14,412 nucleotides of DNA from PWVB01 sp964530185 (GTDB lineage: Bacteria; Chloroflexota; Anaerolineae; B4-G1; SLSP01). Numbering within the stretch: position 1 is the stretch's first letter; every line of letters begins with the position of its first letter. The notes beneath the pieces are model-generated. The model saw nothing but the letters and a program-made list of their open reading frames with translations, was not told the origin of the DNA and did not search any database. Below are positions 5,301 to 13,738 of the stretch, in pieces. A program made the position numbers and the translations under genes. The DNA is taken from contig CAZHBB010000076.1 of assembly GCA_964530185.1 (NCBI GenBank), positions 1 to 14,412 of the forward strand. The letters run 5' to 3'.

Positions 5301-6395
5301 ATGAGGAATCGATCCGTTTGGCTCGTCAGCATTTTGCTCCTGTTCTCCCTCGCCTGCTCAGCACTTCCCTTTGGGAAAGCGGAGCCCACGGCGGAAGCGG
5401 AGACGCCCAGCGTTGCGGGACAGGCAACAAATACCCCAGCACCTTCTGTGCCCAAGCCAACCCCAACCGAAGCGGGCAGCACAGAGGCCGAAAGTGAGGC
5501 CTTTGAGGTGGATAGTGACGCCTTCGCCAGCCTGCAGAGCTACCGCACGCGCGTGGTGTGGCGGCACGAGAAGGCAGATGGCGCGGTGGAAGAGATGACC
5601 ATCGAGGCTGAGGCCACACGTGACCCGGTGGCACAGCGACTCGTGATCATGTCCGGCGAGGATGAGACTGAACTCATTCAGATCGAGGACCAGGTTTGGA
5701 TGCGGTTTGGAGACGAGTGGATCCAGACAAGCAGCAGCGAAGCAGAGGACCTCGAGGATCAATTCTCCGGTTTCCTGACGGAGGAGTGGATAACCGATCT
5801 CGAGGGCGAGCCAGATTCGACCGAGTTCTTGGGAGTGGAGACGGTCAACGGATTGAAGACCAGGCACTACCGCACAGTGGTCAACAAGGCTCTGGCCCAG
5901 TTACTCCAGATGAACACCGAGGGCGCCACCCTTGAGAGTGGCACGGCTGAGGTCTGGGTGGCCGATGAAAGTCCCCTGCCCAAGTTCGTGGTCCGCTCAG
6001 TCGTGACCTTGGAGGCCAAGTCCGATGAAGGTACGGAAACGGTCAGTTGGACACAGGACGTTTACGACGTGAACGAGGATTTCGTCATCGAGCCCCCAGA
6101 GGAAGGGCCTGCAGGGGGCTTGCCTGAGGGCGTACCCCTCTATCCAGGTGCGACCGACGTCACGACCTTCGGCACCATGAGCACTTTTGTAGCCCCCGAC
6201 GACATGGAGACTGTGGTCCAGTTTTATGAAGACGCGCTTACCAACGCCGGTTGGACAAAAGGTGAAGGCGGAATGGAGACAGAGGACATGGTCTCCACAA
6301 CTTGGAGCAAAGATGGTCAGTCACTGACGTTGATGATCATGCCCAATGAGGACAGCGGCACCTCGGTAACCTTGATGCTGGAGACAGGAGAGTAA
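5301..6395 (+). CDS. Secreted lipoprotein with LolA/LppX-like domain
   Basis: A 364-residue protein exported and probably lipid-anchored. The signal peptide MRNRSVWLVSILLLFSLAC ends at Cys19, and the site SLAC is a slightly atypical lipobox. Residues 20-65 are a Thr/Pro/Glu/Ala-rich linker as in many Chloroflexota and actinobacterial lipoproteins. Residues about 70-265 resemble the LolA/LppX/LprG-like half-barrel fold: an opening helix (DAFASLQSYRTRV), then alternating strands ending in VYDVNEDFVIEPPEE. Residues about 275-362 form a second unit opening VPLYPGATD and holding a helix (DMETVVQFYEDALTNAGW), which recurs in such proteins and whose role is unknown. Such proteins may bind a lipid or hydrophobic ligand at the membrane. 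ATG 5301 has GGAGG 6 bases upstream. queG follows after 26 bases; a functional link is not expected. Confidence 0.8.
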   Translation: MRNRSVWLVSILLLFSLACSALPFGKAEPTAEAETPSVAGQATNTPAPSVPKPTPTEAGSTEAESEAFEVDSDAFASLQSYRTRVVWRHEKADGAVEEMTIEAEATRDPVAQRLVIMSGEDETELIQIEDQVWMRFGDEWIQTSSSEAEDLEDQFSGFLTEEWITDLEGEPDSTEFLGVETVNGLKTRHYRTVVNKALAQLLQMNTEGATLESGTAEVWVADESPLPKFVVRSVVTLEAKSDEGTETVSWTQDVYDVNEDFVIEPPEEGPAGGLPEGVPLYPGATDVTTFGTMSTFVAPDDMETVVQFYEDALTNAGWTKGEGGMETEDMVSTTWSKDGQSLTLMIMPNEDSGTSVTLMLETGE

Positions 6396-6420
6396 CATCG
6401 TTTATCTTTCTCTGTGAACC

Positions 6421-7452
6421 ATGATCGATCCGGGTGAGCTGGAGACCCTGGCGCGTCGGGCTGGGCTGGACCTGGTGGGGGTAGCCCCCGCCGGGCCCAG
6501 TCCATTTTGGAACGCCTATCGCCATTGGATCCAGGAAGGTTACCATGGCGATATGGACTATCTGGCTCGCGCTGACGCCGTCAGGCGCAGGAGGGACCCA
6601 CGCCAAATCCTACCTAACGCCCGCACGGTGTTGGTGGTGGGGGCCTCCTATCCCAGTGGGCCAGCCCCTGATCTTCCCCCTTTGCACGGACGAATAGCCC
6701 GTTACGCATGGGGGGAGGACTACCATCGTTGGCTCCTGAAGCGCCTCAAAGGATTGCTTCGTGCCTTGGCCGCGCGACTAGAGACACCGATGCAGTGGCG
6801 TGCCTACGTGGATACCGGCCCAATCCTTGAGCGGGCATGGGCCCAGGCCACCGGCAGCCTGGGGTGGATTGGCAAGAATACATGCCTCATCCATCCCATG
6901 CTCGGTTCCTATTTCTTCCTGGGGGTGGCCCTGCTGGATGTGGCCCTACCCCCATTAGAACGACCACAATTCCCAACATGTGGATCATGCACCCAGTGCC
7001 TCGACGCATGCCCAACGGGTGCTCTCGTCGCTCCCGGGGTGCTCGATGCCCGCCGTTGTCTGGCCTACCTGACCATTGAACATCGAGGCCCGATCCCCGA
7101 AGAGCTTCGGCCGAAACTGGGCGCCTGGGTCTTCGGATGTGACGTCTGTCAGGAGGTCTGTCCATGGAACCGCAAGCTTGGCGCACGCCCCCCTTCTCCC
7201 CTGGCCTTCGACGGGGCAACCCTCATGCTGCCGGACCTACTCCGAATGGACGCCAAGACCTTCCGTGCCAGGTTTCGACATACCCCAATCTGGCGAGCGA
7301 CCCCAACAGGACTCGCCCGCAACGCGGCGGTGGTGCTGGGCAATCTCGGACAGCCAGCGGCAATCCCGGCACTGGCCTGGGCGGCTGCTTCTCACCCCGA
7401 CAGCATCGTGCGTGAGCATGCAGCCTGGGCGCTCGAACGTCTCCGGGGGTAA
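6421..7452 (+). CDS. queG: Epoxyqueuosine reductase QueG
   Basis: The cobalamin-dependent iron-sulfur enzyme that reduces epoxyqueuosine to queuosine at the wobble position of tRNAs with GUN anticodons, the last step of the Q pathway. Two [4Fe-4S] clusters are indicated by CGSCTQCLDACP (Cys187, 190, 193, 197), Cys213 (DARRCLAYLTIEHRG) and CDVCQEVCPWN (Cys240, 243, 247). The catalytic aspartate is Asp131 in YVDTGPILER. SLGWIGKNTCLI (146-157) is another family signature. Residues about 295-343 hold a HEAT-like C-terminal repeat (ARNAAVVLGNLG, REHAAWALERL) seen in longer QueG proteins. At 343 residues it is complete. ATG 6421 is the first start after an in-frame stop at 6415-6417. No clear ribosome site precedes it, so translation may depend on the upstream lipoprotein gene, which ends 25 bases before. 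Confidence 0.96.
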   Translation: MIDPGELETLARRAGLDLVGVAPAGPSPFWNAYRHWIQEGYHGDMDYLARADAVRRRRDPRQILPNARTVLVVGASYPSGPAPDLPPLHGRIARYAWGEDYHRWLLKRLKGLLRALAARLETPMQWRAYVDTGPILERAWAQATGSLGWIGKNTCLIHPMLGSYFFLGVALLDVALPPLERPQFPTCGSCTQCLDACPTGALVAPGVLDARRCLAYLTIEHRGPIPEELRPKLGAWVFGCDVCQEVCPWNRKLGARPPSPLAFDGATLMLPDLLRMDAKTFRARFRHTPIWRATPTGLARNAAVVLGNLGQPAAIPALAWAAASHPDSIVREHAAWALERLRG

Positions 7453-7459
7453 AACAGCA

Positions 7460-7492
7460 CGGCGCACGTAGACAATGGATCTACATGCGCCG
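7460..7492. terminator. 13-bp hairpin between convergent genes
   Basis: CGGCGCACGTAGA (7460-7472) pairs with TCTACATGCGCCG (7480-7492) across a 7-base loop with a single mismatch. That mismatch is C/A on the + strand but becomes a G/U wobble pair in a leftward transcript. It lies between the ends of queG (+) and the oxoamine synthase (-). No U-tract follows on either side, so it may be a weak or factor-assisted terminator or an RNA-stabilising stem serving both genes. Confidence 0.55.
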
Positions 7493-7522
7493 CAATGAGG
7501 ACAAGACGTTGGTCAGCCGATT

Positions 7523-8704
7523 TCAGCCGATGACGCCCAACGCCTTCCCCACCTGCTCGAAGGTGGCCAGCACGCGTTCCAACTGCTCGTCGGTATGGGT
7601 TGCCATGTAACTCGTGCGCAGAAGTTGCAGGCCTGAAGGCACAGCGGGCGAGAGCACAGGGTTCGTATACACTCCCGCATCGAAAAGTGCTTTCCAGAAG
7701 CGCAGGGTCGTCTCATCATCACCTATGATGATAGGGATAATCGGCGTCTGCGTGTGACCGATGTTGAACCCCAGTGCTCGATATCGCTCCCGCATAAAAG
7801 CTCCAATGTCGTTAAGTCTCTGGATGCGCTCTGGCTCGCGCTGCATGATGTCAAGTGCAGCCATGGCCGCAGCGGCATTGGCAGGGGGAATGCTGGCACT
7901 GAAGATGAGGGAACGGGCATGATGCTGAACGAAGTCAATCACATCTGCATCTCCAGCAATGAAGCCGCCCAGCGAAGCGAAAGACTTGCTGAACGTCCCC
8001 ATAATCAGGTCCACCCCCTCGGTCACGCCAAGTTCCGCCGCTGTCCCTCTCCCCCCACCCAGCACGCCGATTGAGTGCGCATCGTCGACCATCAACCGCG
8101 CCTGGTGCCGATGACAGATCTCAACCATCTCCGGGAGCGGGGCAATATCCCCGCCCATACTGAAGACGCCATCAACCACCACCAGCCGCCCAGCCTCCTC
8201 TGGGAGAGAAGCCAGGACCCGATCCAGCGCTTCCAGGTCATTGTGAGGAAATCGTTTCATCGTTCCGAACGAGAGACGACACCCGTCTATGATGCTCGCA
8301 TGGTCTTCCTTGTCGGTCACCACGAAGTCCCCACGACCGACGAGCGCCGAGATCGTCCCCACGTTAACCTGGTATCCTGTGCTGAAGACCAACGCCCGCT
8401 CTTTGCCCACCCACTCCGCCAGGCGTTGCTCGAGCTCTAGATGGAGTTCCAACGTCCCATTCAAAAAGCGAGACCCAGTGCAACTGGTACCATAGTGCTT
8501 GACTGCCTCAATCGCTGCCTGGCGCACCTCTGGATGCACGGTCAGCCCTAAATAGTTGTTGGATCCAATCATAATCAGGTGATGGTCACCGATCAAAGCC
8601 TCAGTGCCCTCATTGTTCGCCAACGGTATAAAATATGGATAGAGCCCTGCCTTTCGGGCGTCATCGGCTTTCGTATATTGAGCACATTTCATGAAGATGT
8701 CCAT
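7523..8704 (-). CDS. Alpha-oxoamine synthase, serine palmitoyltransferase-like (PLP)
   Basis: A 393-residue PLP fold-type I enzyme of the alpha-oxoamine synthase family (SPT, 2-amino-3-ketobutyrate CoA ligase, AONS, ALAS), which joins an amino acid to an acyl-CoA with loss of CO2. Key residues: His135 stacking on PLP (DHASIIDG), Asp207 and His210 (MVDDAHS), Schiff-base Lys240 (MGTFSKSFASLGG). Several segments are closer to Bacteroidota serine palmitoyltransferase than to KBL or BioF: AGLYPYF at 19-25, GSNNYLGL, GSRFLNGTLELH at 77-88, TPIIPIII, and NPVLSPAVP followed by LLRTSYMATHT with Arg363, where SPT has its essential arginine. If SPT, it makes 3-ketosphinganine, the first step of sphingolipid synthesis. 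An annotation as 2-amino-3-ketobutyrate CoA ligase is the main alternative. ATG 8704 has GGGAG 6 bases upstream; Met5 is a possible second start. The gene lies 105 bases behind the hydroxyacid dehydrogenase on the same strand. Confidence 0.88.
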   Translation of the reverse strand: MDIFMKCAQYTKADDARKAGLYPYFIPLANNEGTEALIGDHHLIMIGSNNYLGLTVHPEVRQAAIEAVKHYGTSCTGSRFLNGTLELHLELEQRLAEWVGKERALVFSTGYQVNVGTISALVGRGDFVVTDKEDHASIIDGCRLSFGTMKRFPHNDLEALDRVLASLPEEAGRLVVVDGVFSMGGDIAPLPEMVEICHRHQARLMVDDAHSIGVLGGGRGTAAELGVTEGVDLIMGTFSKSFASLGGFIAGDADVIDFVQHHARSLIFSASIPPANAAAAMAALDIMQREPERIQRLNDIGAFMRERYRALGFNIGHTQTPIIPIIIGDDETTLRFWKALFDAGVYTNPVLSPAVPSGLQLLRTSYMATHTDEQLERVLATFEQVGKALGVIG

Positions 8705-8785
8705 CAGAGGCTCCCTTCCTGGAACTGGTTGTCATCGGCCATCAGACAGCCTTAACTTACATCCCCCACGTGGAACGCGCCACAA

Positions 8786-8813
8786 ATCCTAACGATCTCC
8801 GCCGGCGTGTCAA
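8786..8813 (-). promoter_or_regulatory. Possible promoter for the oxoamine synthase gene
   Basis: Reading the - strand, TTGACA (8813-8808), 16 bases, TAGGAT (8791-8786). The -35 overlaps the stop codon of the upstream dehydrogenase, and the -10 matches 4 of 6. It could give the downstream gene its own transcript. Confidence 0.35.
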
Positions 8814-9796
8814 GTACGTAAGCAGACTTCGGGATTGACGCAGTGAGGCAGGCATCGACCTTCCAACCCCGCCAACAAGTTCTCCGCTGCGATCACAGCC
8901 ATCTTAGCCCGGGTTGCAACGCTGGCGCTAGCGATGTGCGGTGTCACAATGCAGTTCGGTAGTCTCACCAGAGGGTGGTCTGAGGGCAAAGGCTCAGGAT
9001 CTGTGACGTCCAAGGCCGCTGCAGCCAACTTACCTGATGTGAGCGCATCCAGCAGCGCAGCGTGATCCACGACGGGGCCACGAGCCGTATTCACAAGCAC
9101 AGCGCCTCTCCTCATTTTACCCAAGGCATTGGCGTCCACCAGATGATAAGTCTGCTCAGTTAGCGGGACGTGGATCGATAGGAAATCCGACTCAGACCAA
9201 AGCGTCTCCAGGTCTACAGGCTCTCCCAGATCCTGCACTTCCCTCCCTACAAAGGGGTCATAATAGAGCACTCGCATACCAAAACCGAGCCCGCGTCGCG
9301 CAACGGCTTGTCCAATCCTCCCGAAGCCTAAGAGGCCTAATGTCGCATCATGGACATCCTTACCCAGCAAGAGCTGAGGTCCCCACGTTTTCCATTGTCC
9401 CTCTCGCACATATGCTACGCCTTCAGTGACGCGACGTGCTGCGGCAAGCAACAGAGCAAATGCGAAATCCGCTGTAGTGTCGGTCAGCACACCTGGGGTG
9501 TGTCCCACAGGTATGCCCCGCGCAGAGCACGCCGCGACATCGATGTTGTTGTAGCCGACCGCATAGTTACTGATGACACGGAGCCTTGGCGCCACCGCCA
9601 AGATCTCCTGATCCACTGTGTCTGTGAGCAAGGTCAAGAGTCCCTCAACACCACGGACCTCCTCCAGCAACACCTCCCGGGGTACAGGCAACTCACCCTC
9701 CCACACCCTCACCGAGCAAGCACGCCGCAACATGGAAAGGCCTGCCTCCGGGATGCGTCGAGTGACGTAGACCCTGGGCTTACTCTCTTCATCCAT
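8810..9796 (-). CDS. D-isomer-specific 2-hydroxyacid dehydrogenase (glyoxylate reductase-like)
   Basis: A 328-residue cytosolic NAD(P)-dependent dehydrogenase that reduces 2-keto acids such as glyoxylate or hydroxypyruvate to D-2-hydroxy acids. NYAVGYNNID (78-87) and HTPGVLTDTTADFAF (99-113) are typical of the glyoxylate/hydroxypyruvate reductase branch. The Rossmann motif is GFGRIG at 157-162. Asp180 at the end of the second strand (VLYYD) favours NADH over NADPH. The catalytic triad is Arg239 (VNTARGP), Glu268 (DPEP) and His287 (TPHIAS). The frame can start 33 bases earlier at 9829, but ATG 9796 has a perfect AAGGAGGA 7 bases upstream and the extra residues (MCTALEQGGRA) do not fit the family. 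The substrate cannot be fixed from sequence alone. Confidence 0.92.
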   Translation of the reverse strand: MDEESKPRVYVTRRIPEAGLSMLRRACSVRVWEGELPVPREVLLEEVRGVEGLLTLLTDTVDQEILAVAPRLRVISNYAVGYNNIDVAACSARGIPVGHTPGVLTDTTADFAFALLLAAARRVTEGVAYVREGQWKTWGPQLLLGKDVHDATLGLLGFGRIGQAVARRGLGFGMRVLYYDPFVGREVQDLGEPVDLETLWSESDFLSIHVPLTEQTYHLVDANALGKMRRGAVLVNTARGPVVDHAALLDALTSGKLAAAALDVTDPEPLPSDHPLVRLPNCIVTPHIASASVATRAKMAVIAAENLLAGLEGRCLPHCVNPEVCLRT

Positions 9797-9802
9797 CGCC
9801 CG

Positions 9803-9810
9803 TCCTCCTT
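9803..9810 (-). promoter_or_regulatory. Ribosome binding site fixing the dehydrogenase start
   Basis: AAGGAGGA on the - strand, 6-7 bases before ATG 9796. It decides against the upstream in-frame ATG at 9829. Confidence 0.85.
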
Positions 9811-10060
9811 GCTCTAGAGCCGTGCACACGGCACCAGACCATTTGTCAGGCTGACCGCCTTCCTGAGGCCCCCATCACAGCGCATGAAAGGGGAAAAAAA
9901 CCTCGATAACAGCCAAGTCAACGTGCACCAGTATAGGCGGAGGGCACGATGAAGCAAGAGCACCTCGACGGACACAGCTCACCATTGAGGGTGAAAACGT
10001 GAGGGCACCTTCAACAGCGTGGTCGTTGTGCTGACAGGGCTGCGAACAATCGATCCGAGG
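9811..10060. other. Intergenic region between the ABC unit and the dehydrogenase
   Basis: About 250 bases without a convincing gene. It holds a short inverted repeat TCACC-N6-GGTGA (9979-9994) and a run of seven A (9894-9900, seven T on the - strand) with no stem directly before it. The terminator of the ABC unit and the promoter of the dehydrogenase should lie here, but neither could be assigned with confidence. Confidence 0.5.
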
Positions 10061-11947
10061 CTAATCAGGCCCGCCCATGACCAGATCCTCGACGCGGAGT
10101 GGAAGGCCACGGAACTGGCTCATGAAGAGATCATAGTAGAATCCTCGAGCCTGCATGAGTTCCTCATGCGTACCCCGTTCTATAATCTCACCGTGATCGA
10201 TCACCAGGATGCAGTCCGCCTGTCGCACGGTACTCAATCGGTGGGCGATCACAAAGCTAGTCCGTCCCTCCATGAGTCTGAGCATGGCCTCTTGGATATG
10301 ACGTTCCGTGCGTGTATCCACACTGCTGGTTGCTTCATCCAGGATCAGGATGCCCGGGTCGGCCAGCACAGCGCGTGAGATGGCCAGCAATTGCCGCTGC
10401 CCCTGACTCAGGTTGCTTCCGTTCTCTGAGAGCACTGTCTGATAGCCCTCGGGAAGGTGTCGGATGAATTCATCAGCGTTGGCTAACTTGGCAGCCACAA
10501 TAACCTCATCATCTGTGGCATCGAGCCGGCCATATCGGATGTTCTCCATGACCGTCGTGCCAAACAGAAACGTGTCCTGCAGAACAATGCCCAGTTGCTT
10601 CCGGAGGTCTGCGATCCTGATCTGACGGATGTCGATCCCATCAATGGTGATACGGCCGCTATCGATATCATAGAAACGTGTGAGCAAGTTCACGATCGTG
10701 GTCTTACCAGCACCAGTTGGGCCAACCAGGGCGATCGTCTGACCCGGCTCAGCACGCAGGCTGACATGCTTGAGCACCGGTACGCCAGGCTCATAGGCAA
10801 AGCACACGTCATCAAAGACTACCTCGCCATCCACGTCACGCAGAGGCACCGCGTCTGGTACCTCCTGGATCTCCGGAACCTCATCCATGATCTCGAACAC
10901 CCGTTCAGCACCGGCAAGCGAAGACTGAATCTGGTTGTACAGCCGCGCAAGCTGGTTCAATGGCCAGGTAAAGCGACGGGCGTAATTGATGAAGCTCGCG
11001 ATAGTGCCCACCGTTGCCATCCCATTGAGGGCCATCCATCCCCCAACTCCCGCCACAGTCGCAAGGCCCACGTTGTTAACCATGTTCATCATTGGACCTA
11101 CTGCCCCCGAGAACACCTGGGCACTGACACCGGCGCGACGCAGGCGGTAGTTGGTCTCTGCGAACCGTTCAATCTCAGCTTCCTCCCGCACGTAGGCTTT
11201 GACAACCCGAATCCCAGTCACGGTCTCCTCAATGATGCCATTGAGCGTCGCCAGGTGTTCCTGCTGACGTCGAAAACCCTGTCGGGTTCGCTTCGCCACG
11301 ACCCGCAGCAGCGCCACCATGAGCGGGATCAAGGTCATCGTTACCAGCGCCAAATGCCAGTTGATAAGCAACATCATGGTCGCAACCATAAGGATACTCA
11401 GACCACTGGAGGTAAGCTGCGTGACCGTGTTGGAAAGAGTCTGATTCACCAAGTCCACGTCATTGGACAGGCGACTCATGAGCTCACCATGGGTGCGCTG
11501 ATCAAAGAAACGCAGAGACAGCAACTGAAGATGCGAGAACAGGTCATCACGCAGGTCGCGGATGGTGTGTTGGGAGACACCCACCATGACGAAGGACTGC
11601 AACCAGTTCACCACCGATGCCAGAAGATAGGCTAAAATCATCAAGCTCAGCAGCCGCATCAGGCCCGACAAGTCGTTCTGTAAGATGTAATCATCAATCG
11701 CCCTACCCATAAGATAAGGGCCTAACGTTCCCAATCCAGTTGCCAGGGCCACCAGGATCACGACGAGAACAAGCTGCCATCTGTAGTGTAGCAGGTAGCG
11801 CAGAAGGCGACGTAACGTCCCCCGCACGTCTTTCGGCTTCTCTGGAGGATGTCCGAAATGTGCACCAGGGCCACCACGTAGACGTGAACGGCGTGGTCTC
11901 CCTGTCTCGCGCCTCTCGCTGGGTGTCTTTCTCTTGCCCTCAGGCAT
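10061..11947 (-). CDS. ABC exporter half-transporter, canonical ATPase subunit (heterodimer)
   Basis: A 628-residue type IV (ABCB-like) half-transporter: a basic cytoplasmic extension (1-45, with GGPGAHFGHPPEKPKD as in many second subunits), a six-helix membrane domain (about 55-340) and an ATPase domain (about 375-610). Walker A is GPTGAGKTT (409-417), Q-loop Gln457, Walker B ILILDEATS with catalytic Glu538, and H-loop His569, all intact. Its signature is LSQGQ (513-517) instead of LSGGQ. This matches the canonical partner of heterodimeric exporters (TM288, LmrD, BmrD type): its own Walker A/B site pairs with the normal signature of the other subunit, while its altered signature faces the degenerate site. 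The ATG overlaps the end of the upstream gene by 8 bases (ATGCCTGA), so the two are translationally coupled. Likely substrate: lipophilic drugs or lipids, inferred. Confidence 0.93.
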   Translation of the reverse strand: MPEGKRKTPSERRETGRPRRSRLRGGPGAHFGHPPEKPKDVRGTLRRLLRYLLHYRWQLVLVVILVALATGLGTLGPYLMGRAIDDYILQNDLSGLMRLLSLMILAYLLASVVNWLQSFVMVGVSQHTIRDLRDDLFSHLQLLSLRFFDQRTHGELMSRLSNDVDLVNQTLSNTVTQLTSSGLSILMVATMMLLINWHLALVTMTLIPLMVALLRVVAKRTRQGFRRQQEHLATLNGIIEETVTGIRVVKAYVREEAEIERFAETNYRLRRAGVSAQVFSGAVGPMMNMVNNVGLATVAGVGGWMALNGMATVGTIASFINYARRFTWPLNQLARLYNQIQSSLAGAERVFEIMDEVPEIQEVPDAVPLRDVDGEVVFDDVCFAYEPGVPVLKHVSLRAEPGQTIALVGPTGAGKTTIVNLLTRFYDIDSGRITIDGIDIRQIRIADLRKQLGIVLQDTFLFGTTVMENIRYGRLDATDDEVIVAAKLANADEFIRHLPEGYQTVLSENGSNLSQGQRQLLAISRAVLADPGILILDEATSSVDTRTERHIQEAMLRLMEGRTSFVIAHRLSTVRQADCILVIDHGEIIERGTHEELMQARGFYYDLFMSQFRGLPLRVEDLVMGGPD

Positions 11948-13685
11948 GGTTCACACCCCCATTGCCAAGCTGCGATGCGAAGATCTCTCGATAGACCGGA
12001 CTTGACTCGATGAGTTCATCATGAGTACCCATGGCCGAAATACGTCCATGCTCAAGGACAAGGATTTTGTCCGCAGTCAAGACAGAACTGATCCGTTGGG
12101 CAATGATAAAGGTAGTACGCTCCCTGGCGTAATTAGCCAGCGCATCCTGGATCTTGGCCTCAGTATCTACGTCCACCGAGCTGGTACTGTCATCCAGGAT
12201 GAGCACGTCTGGATCCACGACAAGGGCCCTCGCGATGGCGATCCGCTGTTTTTGACCACCAGACAGATTGACACCGCGTTGGCCGACCTCTGTCTCATAT
12301 CCCTCCGGAAAATCCATGATGAAGTCATGAGCCTCCGCGATCCTGGCAGCACTCTCTACTTCCTCATCTGTAGCATCAGGCCGCCCGTAGCGAATGTTGT
12401 CTTTGATCGTCCCACTGAACAGGACCGTCTCCTGAAACGCTATGGCAATGCGCCGTCGGAGTTCATGCTTATCGGCGTCACGCACATCCAAATCCGCGAA
12501 ACGGACATGCCCAGCTTGAACATCATAGAAACGGGGAATCAGATGAACAAGGGTCGATTTGCCCGACCCTGTAGCTCCGAGGATGGCTACGGTCTGACCA
12601 GGTGTCACTTCAAAGTCAAGGTCCTTCAACACAGGTGCAGGATTATCACCATCGTAGGCAAACGTCACATGCTCGAAGCGAAGCCTATCCCGCGTAGGCA
12701 CATCGACTACTGCATCTGGCTGGTTGAGGACCAATGGTTCCGCGTCCATAATCTCCAAGATGCGATCGGCCGACGCCTCAGCTCGTGAGAAGTTCAAGAC
12801 CAGCATACTGACCATGACAGTGGACATCAGAGTGCGCATCAGATAGTTGATAAAAGCGATCACCTGACCGACCTGCATTGAGCCATCAGCCACCAGATTG
12901 CCACCGAACCACAGGACGACCACCACGCCCATGTTGAGCAAGAACATGACCGTTGGGAATCCAACTGCACCAATGCGTCCAGCTTTGATCGCCAGCGCCA
13001 TCAGCTTCTCATTGACATCAGCGAAGCGGCGCATTTCGTGTTCCTCCCGCACAAATGCTTTGACGACTCGGACCCCCATCAAGTTCTCCTGCATCACAGT
13101 GTTCAGATCATCCAGGCGGGCCTGCACTTCCTTGAACATTGGGAAGACCTTGTTAATGACCATAGCGATAGTTGCCAGGACGAGAGGTAATAGCACAATG
13201 AATAGCAGAGCCAGACGAGGACCAGTTATGATGGCCATGACGATGCTACCCAGTAGTAAGAGAGGTGCGCGCACCATCATGCGCAGGAGCATCATCACAG
13301 CGTTCTGTACTTGAGTGATGTCGTTAGTCAGCCGGGTTACGAGACGGCCAGTCTGGAGTTGATCGATGTTGGCAAAGGAAAGCGACATCACCTTGCGATA
13401 AAGAGCATCGCGGAGGTCAGTGCCATAGCCGTAAGCTGCCAGCACCGAACTCACGGTGCAGCCGAACCCTCCAATCGCGCCAATAAAGGCTAGGCCTATC
13501 ATGCGCAGGCCGGTGGCCTTTACGACCTCAAGATCCCGCGGCAAGATCCCCGAATCAATGATCGTGGCCAGGAGCCGCGGTTGGTAGAGATCCATCATCA
13601 CCTCGAGCGTCATAAAGAGAGGTGCCAGGATCGCCCAGTACCAGTACGGTTTCACAAAAACAAAAAGACGCCGAAATGCTTTCAC
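11940..13685 (-). CDS. ABC exporter half-transporter, degenerate ATPase subunit (heterodimer)
   Basis: A 581-residue half-transporter: six membrane helices (about 15-305) and an ATPase domain (335-575). Walker A is GATGSGKS (370-377), Q-loop Gln418, and the signature LSGGQ (474-478) is canonical. Two catalytic positions are changed: Walker B reads LILDDS, with Asp499 in place of the glutamate, and the H-loop histidine is Gln530 (IIAQRISS). The same pair of changes is known in TM287 of Thermotoga and related heterodimeric exporters, where this site binds ATP but hardly hydrolyses it. Together with the LSQGQ signature of the downstream partner this makes one degenerate and one active composite site. 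The start is a GTG; only a weak AGGT precedes it. Homologues start near this MKxFRRLFxFVKPY segment. It follows the MarR gene by 53 bases. Confidence 0.93.
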   Translation of the reverse strand: MKAFRRLFVFVKPYWYWAILAPLFMTLEVMMDLYQPRLLATIIDSGILPRDLEVVKATGLRMIGLAFIGAIGGFGCTVSSVLAAYGYGTDLRDALYRKVMSLSFANIDQLQTGRLVTRLTNDITQVQNAVMMLLRMMVRAPLLLLGSIVMAIITGPRLALLFIVLLPLVLATIAMVINKVFPMFKEVQARLDDLNTVMQENLMGVRVVKAFVREEHEMRRFADVNEKLMALAIKAGRIGAVGFPTVMFLLNMGVVVVLWFGGNLVADGSMQVGQVIAFINYLMRTLMSTVMVSMLVLNFSRAEASADRILEIMDAEPLVLNQPDAVVDVPTRDRLRFEHVTFAYDGDNPAPVLKDLDFEVTPGQTVAILGATGSGKSTLVHLIPRFYDVQAGHVRFADLDVRDADKHELRRRIAIAFQETVLFSGTIKDNIRYGRPDATDEEVESAARIAEAHDFIMDFPEGYETEVGQRGVNLSGGQKQRIAIARALVVDPDVLILDDSTSSVDVDTEAKIQDALANYARERTTFIIAQRISSVLTADKILVLEHGRISAMGTHDELIESSPVYREIFASQLGNGGVNHA

Positions 13686-13738
13686 AGACCTATCAGCCCC
13701 CCATCGTTATTAGAAATGTAGACCCCGCAAGATCAGCC

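Noticed and set aside
7513..7532. Ten-base tandem duplication (TCAGCCGATt/g) at the end of the oxoamine synthase gene
   Set aside because: Two copies only, overlapping the stop codon; a small slippage product without evident function.
9894..9925. Seven-T run on the - strand as an intrinsic terminator for the ABC unit
   Set aside because: No stem lies directly upstream of the run in the transcript direction.
10595..11635. A 346-codon + strand open frame opposite the ABC gene
   Set aside because: It is the shadow of a well-supported ABC transporter; its His/Gln-rich composition is that of an antisense translation.
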